From assembly GCA_021769725.1 (NCBI GenBank), contig JAETSI010000021.1:1-51366 (forward strand): a stretch of 51,366 bases of DNA. The letters run 5' to 3'. This DNA comes from Oscillospiraceae bacterium. Its GTDB lineage: Bacteria > Bacillota > Clostridia > Oscillospirales > Ruminococcaceae. The number at the start of each line of letters is the position of its first letter. The first letter of the stretch is position 1. A program made the position numbers and the translations under genes. The notes beneath the pieces are model-generated. The model ran no database searches. It was not told the origin of the DNA and saw only the letters and a program-made list of their open reading frames with translations. Of this stretch, positions 6,078-15,387 are shown one piece after another.

Positions 6078-8743
6078 TGGCAAGAACAGCAAAAGCAAGG
6101 GAAAGACCGCAGGATTACCCGAAACTCACAGACTACCAGCCAACTGCTTTTATGTTGCCGGAATCGCACTACGATGCGGCAAAGGCAGACAGAGCCGTCC
6201 GCTTTATTGAAAATCTCTGCCATACCAAAGGCAGATGGGCTGGAAAACCATTCTGGCTGCTTCCTTGGCAGGAACGTATTGTGAGGGATATTTTTGGTGT
6301 CGTGCGGGAGGATGGCACAAGGCAATTTCGGACGGCTTACGTGGAAATACCCAAGAAAAATGGAAAACAGCTTGCCTTGGATACACCTATCCCAACTCCT
6401 GACGGCTTTACCAATATGGGTGATTTGAAAATTGGAGATACCGTATTTGATGAGAACGGTAATCCGTGCCATGTGGTTGCAAAAAGTCCTGTAGACGACA
6501 CCGAACAGGCATATAAGCTGATATTCAAGGACGGCACTTCAATTATTGCAGGAGAACGGCATCTTTGGAATTGCCAATATATCTACGGCAATCGCAAGGA
6601 TGTTCTCTGGACATCCGGTGAGATATATCGCAGAACATCAGAATACAGACAGCGTTTTTCTGACAGGCCGCAGGCAAAAAGAGATTCACTGATCCGTATC
6701 CCCGTGTGTGGTGTGCTTCAGACTGCGGAAATTGATCTTCCTGTTGATCCATATCTATATGGATACTGGCTCGGAAACGGCAATGCAACAAAACCGGAAA
6801 TTACTGTTCGGACAGAAGATGTTGAGGACATTATCTCTTTCATTCCGTATCAAGTACACAACCGTTATCCGCAGAAATGCGGTGGAAGTGAAATCGTGAA
6901 GTACAATGAATTGAAAACGATCCTGCTTGGCAATTTTCGTGAAAAGAAAATTCTTACGGAATATCTGAGAGCATCCCCAGAGCAGCGATGGGCATTGTTG
7001 CAAGGTCTGATGGACTCAGACGGCTGTATCGGAGAACGCAAAGGTCAAAGCGTATATGTCACAACTTTGCGTGAACTGGCACTTTCCGTCAGAGAACTGC
7101 TATGGTCACTTGGAATTAAAAACGCAGTAAAATGTGAACCTTCTACACGGAATGGTTGGCCGACTGGGGAAATTCTGTATATCATCCGATTTACTACCTT
7201 TAACGATCAACCAACATCAAGATTAAAACGAAAAAATACCCGCACTCAGGTTCGAAAAAAAGAAACTCGTTCCTGCTTTCACTATCTATTAGATATTCAG
7301 CCTGTGGATCATCCGGTAAAAATGCAGTGCATTCAGGTAGACAGTCCAAGTCATCAGTATCTTGCAGGAACATCCATGATACCAACGCACAACAGTGAAC
7401 TTGCCGCCGCCATCGCCCTGTATCTGCTCTACGCCGACAACGAGCCGTCAGCGGAGGTATACGGTGCAGCGGCAGACCGTCAGCAGGCATCCATCGTCTT
7501 TGACGTTGCAAAGCGAATGGTAGAGATGACTCCGGCACTTATGAAACGCTCCAAAATTATGGCGGCAACCAAACGTCTGGTCAACTACAGCAATGTGGGA
7601 TTTTATCAGGTACTTTCGGCGGAAGTCGGCACAAAGCACGGTCTGAACGTGTCAGGTCTGGTGCTGGATGAGCTTCATGTACAACCCAGTAGAAATCTGG
7701 TGGATGTTCTCACAAAAGGCTCCGGTGATGCAAGAACGCAGCCGCTGTACTTTCTTATCACAACAGCCGGAACTGACCGAAATTCCATCTGCTATGAATA
7801 TCATACCAAAGCAAAAGATATTCTTGACGGCAGAAGAATTGATCCGTCATTTTATCCCGTGATTTACGGCTTGAATGACGGCGATGACTGGAACGCCGAA
7901 GAATCATGGTACAAGGCAAATCCCTCGCTGGGATACACCATTACAATAGACAGAGTTCGGGATGCTCACCGAGAAGCCCTTACAAATCCCGCGGAAGAGA
8001 ATGTATTCCGTCAGCTGAGATTAGACCAATGGGTAGGCAGTGCAGTGGCATGGATTCCGGAGCATATTTATGACAAAGGCAATCTGCCGATTGATTATGA
8101 TGCACTAAAAGGCAGAGAGTGTTACGCAGGACTTGACCTATCCAGTACAAGCGACATTACAGCTTTTGTTCTGGTGTTTCCACCGAGAAACGAAAACGAA
8201 AAATATATCGTTGTGCCGCACTTCTGGCTGCCGAGAGAAACCCTTGATCTCCGTGTCCGCCGTGACCATGTTCCCTATGATGTATGGGAACGGCAGGGAC
8301 TTTTCCATGTCACTGAGGGTAATGTGGTGGACTATAATTTTGTGCGAAAAACGATCAACGAGCTGCACACGATGTATAACATCAAGGAAATCGCTGCCGA
8401 CCGCTGGAACGCCACACAGCTTATTACTGACCTGATCGGTGATGAATTTACAGTCGTGCCAATCGGCATGGGCTTTAAGGATCAAAGTCCTCCGATGAAG
8501 GAGTTATACAAGCTGCTGCTTGAGGGAAAATTCATCCACGGCGGCAATCCTGTCCTTCGCTGGATGGCTGGAAATGTGGTAGCTGAAATTGATGCGGCGG
8601 AAAATATCAAACCAAGTAAAAAGAAAAGTACAGAGAAAATTGACGGTATCGTTGCTTGGATCATGGCACTTGACCGATGTATTCGTCATGAGATGCAGGG
8701 CAGTGTTTATGATGAACCTGACCACGATCTCGTGGTCATCTGA
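6074..8743 (+). CDS. terL: Terminase large subunit precursor with an in-frame intein
   Basis: The 889-residue precursor should splice to a mature TerL of 547 residues, the usual size for this HK97-type family. It is the ATPase and nuclease that cuts and pumps phage DNA into the prohead. The Walker A region is EIPKKNGK (residues 91-98) joined after splicing to SELAAAIALYLL. Walker B is VLDELH, and the C-terminal nuclease begins at AGLDLSSTSD with further acids downstream. Residues 99-440 are the intein. It overlaps terS by ATGA and is followed 15 nt later by the portal gene. Without splicing, the ATPase loop would be split and the terminase inactive. Confidence 0.95.
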   Translation: MMARTAKARERPQDYPKLTDYQPTAFMLPESHYDAAKADRAVRFIENLCHTKGRWAGKPFWLLPWQERIVRDIFGVVREDGTRQFRTAYVEIPKKNGKQLALDTPIPTPDGFTNMGDLKIGDTVFDENGNPCHVVAKSPVDDTEQAYKLIFKDGTSIIAGERHLWNCQYIYGNRKDVLWTSGEIYRRTSEYRQRFSDRPQAKRDSLIRIPVCGVLQTAEIDLPVDPYLYGYWLGNGNATKPEITVRTEDVEDIISFIPYQVHNRYPQKCGGSEIVKYNELKTILLGNFREKKILTEYLRASPEQRWALLQGLMDSDGCIGERKGQSVYVTTLRELALSVRELLWSLGIKNAVKCEPSTRNGWPTGEILYIIRFTTFNDQPTSRLKRKNTRTQVRKKETRSCFHYLLDIQPVDHPVKMQCIQVDSPSHQYLAGTSMIPTHNSELAAAIALYLLYADNEPSAEVYGAAADRQQASIVFDVAKRMVEMTPALMKRSKIMAATKRLVNYSNVGFYQVLSAEVGTKHGLNVSGLVLDELHVQPSRNLVDVLTKGSGDARTQPLYFLITTAGTDRNSICYEYHTKAKDILDGRRIDPSFYPVIYGLNDGDDWNAEESWYKANPSLGYTITIDRVRDAHREALTNPAEENVFRQLRLDQWVGSAVAWIPEHIYDKGNLPIDYDALKGRECYAGLDLSSTSDITAFVLVFPPRNENEKYIVVPHFWLPRETLDLRVRRDHVPYDVWERQGLFHVTEGNVVDYNFVRKTINELHTMYNIKEIAADRWNATQLITDLIGDEFTVVPIGMGFKDQSPPMKELYKLLLEGKFIHGGNPVLRWMAGNVVAEIDAAENIKPSKKKSTEKIDGIVAWIMALDRCIRHEMQGSVYDEPDHDLVVI
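6368..7393 (+). other. Class 3 intein with LAGLIDADG endonuclease domain
   Basis: The 342-residue intein begins QLALDTPIPTPDG and ends IPTHN just before Ser441 of the extein. It carries the class 3 signature: Trp165 in block B (GERHLW), Cys419 in block F (MQCIQVDSP) and Thr438 before the final His-Asn. Position 1 is Gln rather than Cys or Ser, consistent with class 3 chemistry in which the block F Cys starts splicing. The endonuclease has LYGYWLGNG (residues 228-236) and LLQGLMDSDG (308-317). The first motif has Asn235 where an Asp is usual, so DNA cutting may be lost while splicing persists. Confidence 0.93.
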
Positions 8744-8758
8744 TGGGAGGTAGATACT

Positions 8759-9697
8759 ATGGGCTTTATGAGCAAATTTGGCTTTAACAAGCCGAGAGAT
8801 GCACCGAAAATTCCCGATGTTCAGGACAATGTCCGTGATTCGGGAAATTTGTTTGTGTTCGGTATGACACACAGCGGAGAGCGTGTGGACGAGCGAACGG
8901 CAATGCAGATCGTGACCGTTTATGCCTGCGTCCGGCTGCTTTCAAACACGATTGCAGGACTGCCTTTGCACCTATATAAATACACAGGCAAGGGCGAGGA
9001 CAAGGAACTGGCGGTTGACCATCCGCTTTATAAAATCTTGTATCGTCAGCCAAATCCCGAAATGAGTTCTTTCTCGTTCTGGGAGGCACTTATGACACAT
9101 CTTTTGCTGTGGGGCAACGCTTATGCTCAGATCGTTCGTGACGGCAAAAATAAGATTTTAGGGCTGTATCCGCTGCTCCCCGAAAACATGGAAATCGACC
9201 GAGATCAAAGCGGAAATCTGTTTTACACTTACCACGCCTACACCGATGAAAAGCCGGGTGAGCATGACAAAGACGTGATTTTTCAGCGTGATGAAATTTT
9301 GCACATTCCGGGGCTTGGATTTAATGGTTTGGTGGGATTTTCGCCCATTGCCATGATGAAAAACGCCCTCGGTGCAGCAATTGCGGTGGAGCGATACGGC
9401 AACGCTTTTTTCAAAAATGGCGCACAGCCTGCCGGCGTTTTAGAGCATCCGGGTGTGCTGAAAAATCCTGAAAAGATACGGGATAACTGGACAAAGGTCT
9501 ATGGCGGAGCAAGGAACGCACATCGTATTTGCGTACTCGAAGAGGGTATGTCCTACAAACCAATCTCACTTCCGCCCGAAGATTCGCAGTTTTTGTCTAC
9601 ACGCGAATTTGATGTGGAGGAGATCTGCCGTATGTTTCAGGTGCCGCCACACTTAGTGCAGGATCTGAAACGGTCGACATTTAACAATATCGAACAT
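8759..9697 (+). CDS. Portal protein, exon 1 (residues 1-313)
   Basis: This is an HK97-family portal, the dodecameric ring through which DNA enters the capsid and to which the tail connects. Recognisable stretches are TVYACVRLLSNTIAGLPLHLY, HPLYKILYRQPNPEMSSFSFWEAL, GNAYAQIVRD and the C-terminal FQVPPHLVQDLKRSTFNNIEH. The open frame continues to 9733, but from 9698 the DNA is group II intron starting GTGCG; the last 11 codons are therefore intronic. Exon 1 ends on a complete codon (His313) and joins in frame to Gln at 12171. The start follows GGGAGGTAG. Confidence 0.93.
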
Positions 9698-10254
9698 GTG
9701 CGCCCAGATAGGGCGATATTGACAGTAAACTAAGGCATTACCCCACAAGACAGAGTGGGAGTCAACCCGTCTTACCTTGCAGGGAAACCGATGGCAAGGG
9801 AACATAGCACTACGGGAAAGCGGATAACGCAAAAGGATATTCAGCGAAAAAGGTCCGCAATGACAAGTTGGCACAAGGGTAAAGCTGGTATTGCCTAACG
9901 CAAAGGTTAGTTCCTCTTATGTTGAGGGTACGGAAATTATCCTGAAACCGTACTCACGGTTCTTTACAGTAATGGTGTTCGACTGTAAATCTGTTAACCA
10001 AGCCGTGAAACAGTCACGAGAACGTGTACTTGAAAACCGAAATGCTGCCCGACAGCCAACACGCCTATCAGTATCGTTAACTGGGGATTACCTAAACGGA
10101 AATGCTGAGTTTTCTCAGCTATGACGCAGGTCTGAATATTCCGTACGGTAACAGAGCTTTCATAGTAGTCTGAGATGGATAATGACCATTACATGGCGAA
10201 GGAAAGCAGTTTGTTAATTCCAGAATAAGGTGATGAAAGGGAGGAGAAACCTCA

Positions 10255-12042
10255 ATGAATCCAACATCAAACATTTTGGAGCGTATCTACCAAAATTCAA
10301 AACAACACCCAAACGGTGTCTTTACAAGGCTATACCGTTATCTCTTAAGGGAAGATATTTATTTCATGGCATATCAAAAATTATATGCCAACAAGGGTTC
10401 AGTTACTAAAGGAACTGATAATGACACAGCTGATGGCTTTGGCAAGGACTATGTCAATGAACTGATAGAAGAACTCAGGAATGGGATATATCGTCCTAAG
10501 CCTGTCAGACGGAAGTATATCCAAAAGAAAAATAAAAAACTCCGTCCGCTCGGGATTCCATCGTTCAGAGACAAACTGCTCCAAGAAGCTATCCGGATGA
10601 TTCTTGAAGTTATATATGAACCACTTTTCTACGACCAGTCACATGGATTCCGTCCAGAACGGAGCTGTCACACTGCGTTAACACAGATAAAAAGGGATTT
10701 CGTAGGAGTAAAGTGGTTTATCGAGGGAGACATCAAAGGATGCTTTGACAACATCAACCATAGCGTACTGCTCAGTGAATTGGAAAGCAAGATAAAAGAC
10801 AGTAAATTCATAAACATCATCAGGATGTTTCTTAAGGCTGGTTATGTAGAAGATTTCACATATCATGGCACAATATCAGGAACTCCGCAAGGTGGTGTTA
10901 TTTCGCCGGTTCTTGCTAACATCTATCTTCATGGGCTGGACAGGAAAATTATGGAACTAAAAGAGCAGTTTGACCAACCACAATCAAGAAGTCAGACACC
11001 TGAATATTGCAGACTTCATAACAAGAAAATTAGACTTAAAAAGAAAATTGAAGCAACGGAGGGAGAAGAAAGAGAAAAGCTTTTAGAGGACTTAAAAGAA
11101 CTCGACAAGCAAATGCTCAAAACACCAGCGAAATGCGAAGACGATAAAAAGATTGTTTATTGCAGATACGCTGATGACTTTCTCATAGGAGTCTGCGGTG
11201 ACAAAAGTGATTGCGAAAAATTAAAGTCAGTTCTGAAAATGTTTCTGGAAAAGGAATACTCATTGGAACTTAGTGAGGAAAAGACACATATCACGCACAG
11301 TGCAGAAAAGGTAAGGTTTCTTGGATATGATGTTGCAGTCAGGAGAAGCCAGAAAGTAAAACGTAAAAGCAATGGCGTGAAACAAAGAACCCTGAATTAC
11401 ACTGTTGAATTGACAGTACCACTTGAGGATAAAGTAACACGGTATCTCTTTGAGAATAGCATTGTAAAACAGAAAGATAATGGTACACTATGGCCTATAT
11501 CCGTTTCTCACCTTCGATATCTCTCGGAGGTAGATATTGTGCGTAAATTTGATGCACAGTTTAGAGGAATATGCAATTACTACCGCATGGCGGCTAATTA
11601 CAGCAGGCTTATATATTTCCAGTATCTAATGGAATATAGCTGTTTGAAAACGCTTGCTTCCAAACACGACAGCACTCTGAAAAAGACAAGAACCAAGTAC
11701 AGGGTGAAAGAGGGTTGGGGTATACCGTATAGCACGAAAGAGGGCGAGAAAATCGCTCGAATCTCAAAGCTGTCTGACTGTAAAAATGGCAAACTATGTA
11801 TAGACCGTGACCCTTGGGTGTATAGACCTATCAAAAAACATGACCTCACAATATGGAGCAGACTGGAAACTAAGCAATGTGAACTCTGTAGAACGCATAG
11901 CGACCATTGCAAGGTGTATCATGCAGGCAGTATGAAACAGCTCAACTCCAATACAGAATGGGGAAAGCAGATGATTTCCATGAGGCGTAAGTCTCTTGTA
12001 GTCTGTGATAAATGCTATGAAATGATTCATAGCGGTGTGTAA
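10255..12042 (+). CDS. ltrA: Group II intron-encoded reverse transcriptase/maturase
   Basis: The 595-residue protein starts after GGGAGGAG. Reverse-transcriptase blocks run from about residue 60 (RRKYIQKKNKKLRPLGIPSF) through SHGFRPERSCHTAL and EGDIKGCFDNINH to the active site YADD near residue 306. The maturase X domain follows (YYRMAANYSRLIYFQYLMEYS), then a C-terminal HNH-type region from residue 541 with CELC and CDKC pairs. Two residues normally His in that region, the first of the HH pair and the one after the last Cys, are Tyr here (VYH, CYEMIH), so endonuclease function may be reduced. The protein should assist splicing and retrohoming of its intron. Confidence 0.95.
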   Translation: MNPTSNILERIYQNSKQHPNGVFTRLYRYLLREDIYFMAYQKLYANKGSVTKGTDNDTADGFGKDYVNELIEELRNGIYRPKPVRRKYIQKKNKKLRPLGIPSFRDKLLQEAIRMILEVIYEPLFYDQSHGFRPERSCHTALTQIKRDFVGVKWFIEGDIKGCFDNINHSVLLSELESKIKDSKFINIIRMFLKAGYVEDFTYHGTISGTPQGGVISPVLANIYLHGLDRKIMELKEQFDQPQSRSQTPEYCRLHNKKIRLKKKIEATEGEEREKLLEDLKELDKQMLKTPAKCEDDKKIVYCRYADDFLIGVCGDKSDCEKLKSVLKMFLEKEYSLELSEEKTHITHSAEKVRFLGYDVAVRRSQKVKRKSNGVKQRTLNYTVELTVPLEDKVTRYLFENSIVKQKDNGTLWPISVSHLRYLSEVDIVRKFDAQFRGICNYYRMAANYSRLIYFQYLMEYSCLKTLASKHDSTLKKTRTKYRVKEGWGIPYSTKEGEKIARISKLSDCKNGKLCIDRDPWVYRPIKKHDLTIWSRLETKQCELCRTHSDHCKVYHAGSMKQLNSNTEWGKQMISMRRKSLVVCDKCYEMIHSGV

Positions 12043-12075
12043 AGAATGAGTAGTAGAATGTTAATAACAAACGGA

Positions 12076-12109
12076 GAGCCGTATACGCTGAAAGGTGTAC
12101 GTACGGTTC
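12076..12109 (+). ncRNA. Group II intron domain V
   Basis: The 34-nt hairpin opens GAGCCGTATACGCTGAAAGG and closes with TACGGTTC. It contains the catalytic AGC triad and a GAAA tetraloop and is followed by domain VI. Confidence 0.9.
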
Positions 12110-12170
12110 GGGAGGGGGTATAGGTAAACCTGCTGTCGTAAGGCAGCAAGGCGACCTATATCTACCTCAT

Positions 12171-12530
12171 CAGGGCATTGCCTTTGTGCAGTATTCCCTT
12201 ATGCCGTGGATCATCCGCATTGAAAAGGGCATCATCAAAGACTTGCTTTTGGAGGAAGAACAGGACGTGTATTTTCCAAAATTTAATGTAGACGGCTTAA
12301 TGCGAGGAGATTATCAATCCCGTATGAATGCTTATGCAATTGGCGTAGGAAATGGCTTCTTTTCGCCGAATGATGTACGCCGACTGGAGAATATGGATCT
12401 CATTCCCCACGATTTGGGCGGTGATGATTTTTATCTTAACGGCAGCTACAATAAGCTGCAAAATGCGGGTGCAGCCTATGGACTCAATCAGCCGGAAAAC
12501 GGCGATAACACGTCAGAAAATAAAGAATAA
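12171..12530 (+). CDS. Portal protein, exon 2 (residues 314-432)
   Basis: Frame-consistent continuation of the portal: QGIAFVQYSLMPWIIRIEKG, then LMRGDYQSRMNAYAIGVGNGFFSPNDVRRLENMDL, the standard C-terminal portal region. Together the exons give 432 residues, normal for the family. The GTG at 12186 is an internal Val codon and not a start; no ribosome-binding site precedes it. The protease gene follows 15 nt after the stop. Confidence 0.92.
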   Translation, partial: QGIAFVQYSLMPWIIRIEKGIIKDLLLEEEQDVYFPKFNVDGLMRGDYQSRMNAYAIGVGNGFFSPNDVRRLENMDLIPHDLGGDDFYLNGSYNKLQNAGAAYGLNQPENGDNTSENKE

Positions 12531-12545
12531 CGGAGGAGATATTTT

Positions 12546-13445
12546 ATGCAGAAATTCTGGAACTGGATTCATGACGACAGCGGCGGCAGAGTTCTCCGCC
12601 TTGAAGGACCTATCGACTCGGAGTCGTACTGGGGAGATGAAATTACCCCTAAAAATTTCCGTGATGAGCTGTATGCGGAGGACGGAGATGTGACAATTTA
12701 TTTGAATAGTCCGGGCGGCAATGTGTTCGCCGCTGCGGAAATTTATACGATGATCCGTGATTATCCGCACAATGTCAAAGTACGGATTGCAAGCATTGCG
12801 GCATCGGCTGCGACCGTCATTGCGATGGCTGGTGACGTGGTGCAGATGTCGCCGACAGCTTTACTTTTTGTCCACGATCCGTCTACGATTGCAATGGGCA
12901 ACACCAAGGACATGGAAAAAGCCATCACAACGCTGAACGAGGTCAAGGAGAGCATCATCAACGCATACGCTGCAAAGACGGGACTGTCACGCAGCAAGAT
13001 CTCAAAGCTTATGAGCGATGAAACGTGGATGAATGCCAAAAAAGCCGTAGAATTGGGCTTTGCAGACGAAATTCTCTTTGATGAAAAGAAACCGGAACAG
13101 CCTGAACCGGAGAAGGAGGAAGAAGAGCCGAAAGAGGATAATCCGGACGAGGAAGGCGGTGAAGATGATCCCGATGAAGAGGAGAAAAAGCCCGAAGAGA
13201 AGCCGTTCAAGCTGGATTCTGACTGGTCTTACAGCACCCGTATCATGGGACAGACCATTTTGGGAAAAATCACAGCGTCCTGCAAAAATCCGGACGAAAG
13301 CGGCAGTGACGGCAAATCACCTGACACACCGAAACCTGCCGAGAAAGGGATGAATACCGCCCCTGTGATCGGCATGGACGGCAAAACCAAAGACGGCGCA
13401 ATGCCGTATGAAATTCTTAAACAGCAGCTTGCTTTCTTGAAATAA
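12546..13445 (+). CDS. ClpP-like head maturation protease
   Basis: The 299-residue protein has a ClpP/S49-like fold: YLNSPGGNVFAAAEIY (oxyanion loop, from residue 52), IASIAASAATVIAMAGD with the likely catalytic Ser87, and LLFVHDPS with His110. It cleaves the scaffold or N-terminal delta domain of the capsid during head assembly. After residue 180 there is a long acidic, Pro/Glu-rich linker and a tail of about 80 residues, which may act as an internal scaffold. This matches the usual portal-protease-capsid order. Confidence 0.92.
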   Translation: MQKFWNWIHDDSGGRVLRLEGPIDSESYWGDEITPKNFRDELYAEDGDVTIYLNSPGGNVFAAAEIYTMIRDYPHNVKVRIASIAASAATVIAMAGDVVQMSPTALLFVHDPSTIAMGNTKDMEKAITTLNEVKESIINAYAAKTGLSRSKISKLMSDETWMNAKKAVELGFADEILFDEKKPEQPEPEKEEEEPKEDNPDEEGGEDDPDEEEKKPEEKPFKLDSDWSYSTRIMGQTILGKITASCKNPDESGSDGKSPDTPKPAEKGMNTAPVIGMDGKTKDGAMPYEILKQQLAFLK

Positions 13446-13498
13446 GCAGGCTGTATTTTTTTGCGACACCGGATTTTCCGGAGAAATGGAGAAAAGAT

Positions 13499-14731
13499 AT
13501 GAGCAAAATTATGGAACTTCGCACAAAGAGAAATACCCTCTGGGAGCAGACAAAGAACTTCCTTGAAAAGCACCGCGGCGAAAACGGACTTGTGGAGGCT
13601 TCCGCCGTGGAGCAGTACAACAAAATGGCTTCCGAGGTGCAGGCACTGGGCACGGAAATCGAGCGTCTGGAACAGCAGGCGGCTTTTGATGCCGCACTCT
13701 CCGCACCGACCTCCAAGCCCGTCACCAATGCACCCGGAGCAAAAAACGCTGCCCCCACAAACCCCACTGCAACGGACGAGTACCAGTCCGCATTCTGGGA
13801 CATGATCCGCAACAAGGGCGACCAGTTCGCCGTCCGCAACGCCCTTTCTGTCGGCGAGGACACCGAGGGCGGATTTACAGTGCCGTCTGAGTTTGAACGC
13901 CGCCTTGTGCAGTCGCTGGAAGAAAATAACATCTTCCGCCAGATGGCAACAGTCATCAAGACAAATTCCGGCACAAGAAAAATCCCGATTGCGACTGACA
14001 CCATGGAAGCACAGTGGATCGATGAGGGCGAGGAGATTCCGGAGACTGATACTCGTTTCGGGCAGACAACTCTTTCAGCGTACAAGCTCGGCACAATGAT
14101 CAAGATTTCAAATGAACTGCTGCACGACTCCGCTTTTGACCTTGCATCGTATATCGCCACTCGTTTCGGCGTAGCAATGGGCAATGCGGAGGAGCGTGCA
14201 TTTTTCACGGGGGATGGCGATAAAAAGCCCCTCGGCATCCTTGCGGATACAGGCGGTGCGGAAATCGGCGTGACTTCTGCATCCCAGACAGCGATCACCT
14301 TTGACGAGATTTTCGACCTTTACTACAGCCTGAAATCCCCCTACCGCCGCAATGCACAGTTCGTCTGCAATGAAACAATTCTCCTCCAGCTTATGAAGCT
14401 GAAGGACAAAAACGACCAATATTTATGGAAGCCCTCGCTGGATATCGCAAAGCCCGATACACTTCTTGGCAGACCGATTCGCACCAGTTCTTTCATGCCC
14501 GGAATCAGCAAGGGTGAAAAGGTATTGCTGTTCGGCGACATGAAGAATTACTGGGTTGCCGACCGTCAGAACCGCACCTTCCGCCGCCTGAACGAACTCT
14601 ATGCCCGCACCGATCAGGTGGGATTCATGACCACCCAGCGTGTGGACGGCAGACTGATCCTTCCTGAATCCGTGAAGGTGCTGAAAATGGCCGGAAATAA
14701 GGCAACGACTGGCGGTACAACTACGGGCTGA
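13499..14731 (+). CDS. Major capsid protein, HK97 family
   Basis: The 410-residue protein has an N-terminal coiled-coil delta domain (residues 1-70), then SVGEDTEGGFTVPSEFERR, which starts the mature HK97-fold domain. Further family hallmarks are GTRKIPIATDTMEAQWIDEGEEIPETD, RAFFTGDGDKKPLGIL and a C-terminal QVGFMTTQRVDGRL. The delta domain is probably removed by the upstream protease near residue 100. GC content is higher than in neighbouring genes, as expected for a strongly expressed phage gene. Confidence 0.95.
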   Translation: MSKIMELRTKRNTLWEQTKNFLEKHRGENGLVEASAVEQYNKMASEVQALGTEIERLEQQAAFDAALSAPTSKPVTNAPGAKNAAPTNPTATDEYQSAFWDMIRNKGDQFAVRNALSVGEDTEGGFTVPSEFERRLVQSLEENNIFRQMATVIKTNSGTRKIPIATDTMEAQWIDEGEEIPETDTRFGQTTLSAYKLGTMIKISNELLHDSAFDLASYIATRFGVAMGNAEERAFFTGDGDKKPLGILADTGGAEIGVTSASQTAITFDEIFDLYYSLKSPYRRNAQFVCNETILLQLMKLKDKNDQYLWKPSLDIAKPDTLLGRPIRTSSFMPGISKGEKVLLFGDMKNYWVADRQNRTFRRLNELYARTDQVGFMTTQRVDGRLILPESVKVLKMAGNKATTGGTTTG

Positions 14732-14755
14732 TTGCTCTAAGATAGGAGGTCTGCA

Positions 14756-15034
14756 ATGAATTTAATTTCGCTGCCTGAAACAAAAAATTATCTTCGTGTT
14801 GACCATTGTGAGGATGACAAGCTCATCCTCACGCTGATTGACACAGCACAGCGGCTTGTGATGGACGTGGGACGCATGACTGAAAAGCAGTTAGCAGAAA
14901 ACGAGGAAACTTCCCGGCAGGCTATGCTGTATACCGTTTCTTACCTCTATGAGAACCGTAATACTGCGGATTATCATGCATTAACGTTGACACTCCGGTC
15001 GCTTCTTTTTGCACAGAGAGAGGGTGTTGTGTGA
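14756..15034 (+). CDS. Head-tail connector protein (gp6-like)
   Basis: The 92-residue protein shows the LPETKNYLRVDHCEDDKLILTLIDTAQRLV pattern of gp6-type adaptors that bind below the portal. Size, position right after the capsid gene and the AGGAGGT ribosome-binding site all fit. The stop overlaps the next start by one base. Confidence 0.88.
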   Translation: MNLISLPETKNYLRVDHCEDDKLILTLIDTAQRLVMDVGRMTEKQLAENEETSRQAMLYTVSYLYENRNTADYHALTLTLRSLLFAQREGVV

Positions 15035-15387
15035 TGGAAATTAGTAAGCTCAATCAGCGGATCACTTTTCTGGAACACCGCACAAAAATTGACAGCATCG
15101 GCAATCACAAAACCCAGTGGGATGAGGTATTTTCCTGCTGGGCTGCCGTGTCTGTGAAAAGTTCGGCTGAAAACAGCGATAACGGAACGACAAAAGAAGT
15201 TTTGTCGCTGGAATTTGCAGTCAGGCAGACTCCCGATACCATGCGTGTAAATCCTACCACGCATAAGATTTCATTCCGTGGTCTGACTTATAATATTGAC
15301 AGCATTCTGCCGAATTATAAATCATTCGACTATATGAAAATTACTGCTGGAACAAGGAAAGCCGGTGATTGCGATGGCTTCTGTTGA
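15034..15387 (+). CDS. Head-tail joining protein (head closure)
   Basis: The 117-residue protein has LNQRITFLEHRTKIDSIGNHKTQWDEVFSCWAAV and an RPXTHKI-like MRVNPTTHKISFRGLTYNI segment, as in SPP1 gp16-type head closure proteins. A GTG start at 15031 is possible; the ATG at 15034 is preferred. It overlaps the next gene. Confidence 0.85.
   Translation: MEISKLNQRITFLEHRTKIDSIGNHKTQWDEVFSCWAAVSVKSSAENSDNGTTKEVLSLEFAVRQTPDTMRVNPTTHKISFRGLTYNIDSILPNYKSFDYMKITAGTRKAGDCDGFC

Larger units (their letters stand above)
9698..12170 (+). mobile_element. Group II intron in the portal gene
   Basis: The 5' end GTGCGCCCAGATAGGG is a group II consensus. The 34-nt domain V lies at 12076-12109, and the intron ends in AT before CAG at 12171, restoring the portal frame as NIEH-QGIAFVQYS. 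Exon-binding sites agree with the boundary: EBS2 GATATT (9836-9841) is complementary to IBS2 AATATC (9686-9691), and EBS1 ATGTTG (9919-9924) pairs with IBS1 GAACAT (9692-9697) at five of six positions. It contains an intact reverse transcriptase gene in domain IV. Orientation matches the host gene, so splicing would restore the portal mRNA. Confidence 0.95.

Noticed and set aside
9891..10124. Small frame upstream of the reverse transcriptase
   Set aside because: It lies in the structured part of the group II intron (EBS1 is within it), so it is not a gene.
10255..12042. Possible retron or diversity-generating reverse transcriptase
   Set aside because: The maturase X and HNH regions and the surrounding intron RNA identify it as group II.
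12761..13210. Minus-strand Ser-rich frame inside the protease gene
   Set aside because: Its composition is the reverse complement of the acidic linker of the protease.
13417..14298. Minus-strand frame opposite the capsid gene
   Set aside because: It is a shadow of a GC-rich gene with strong family identity.
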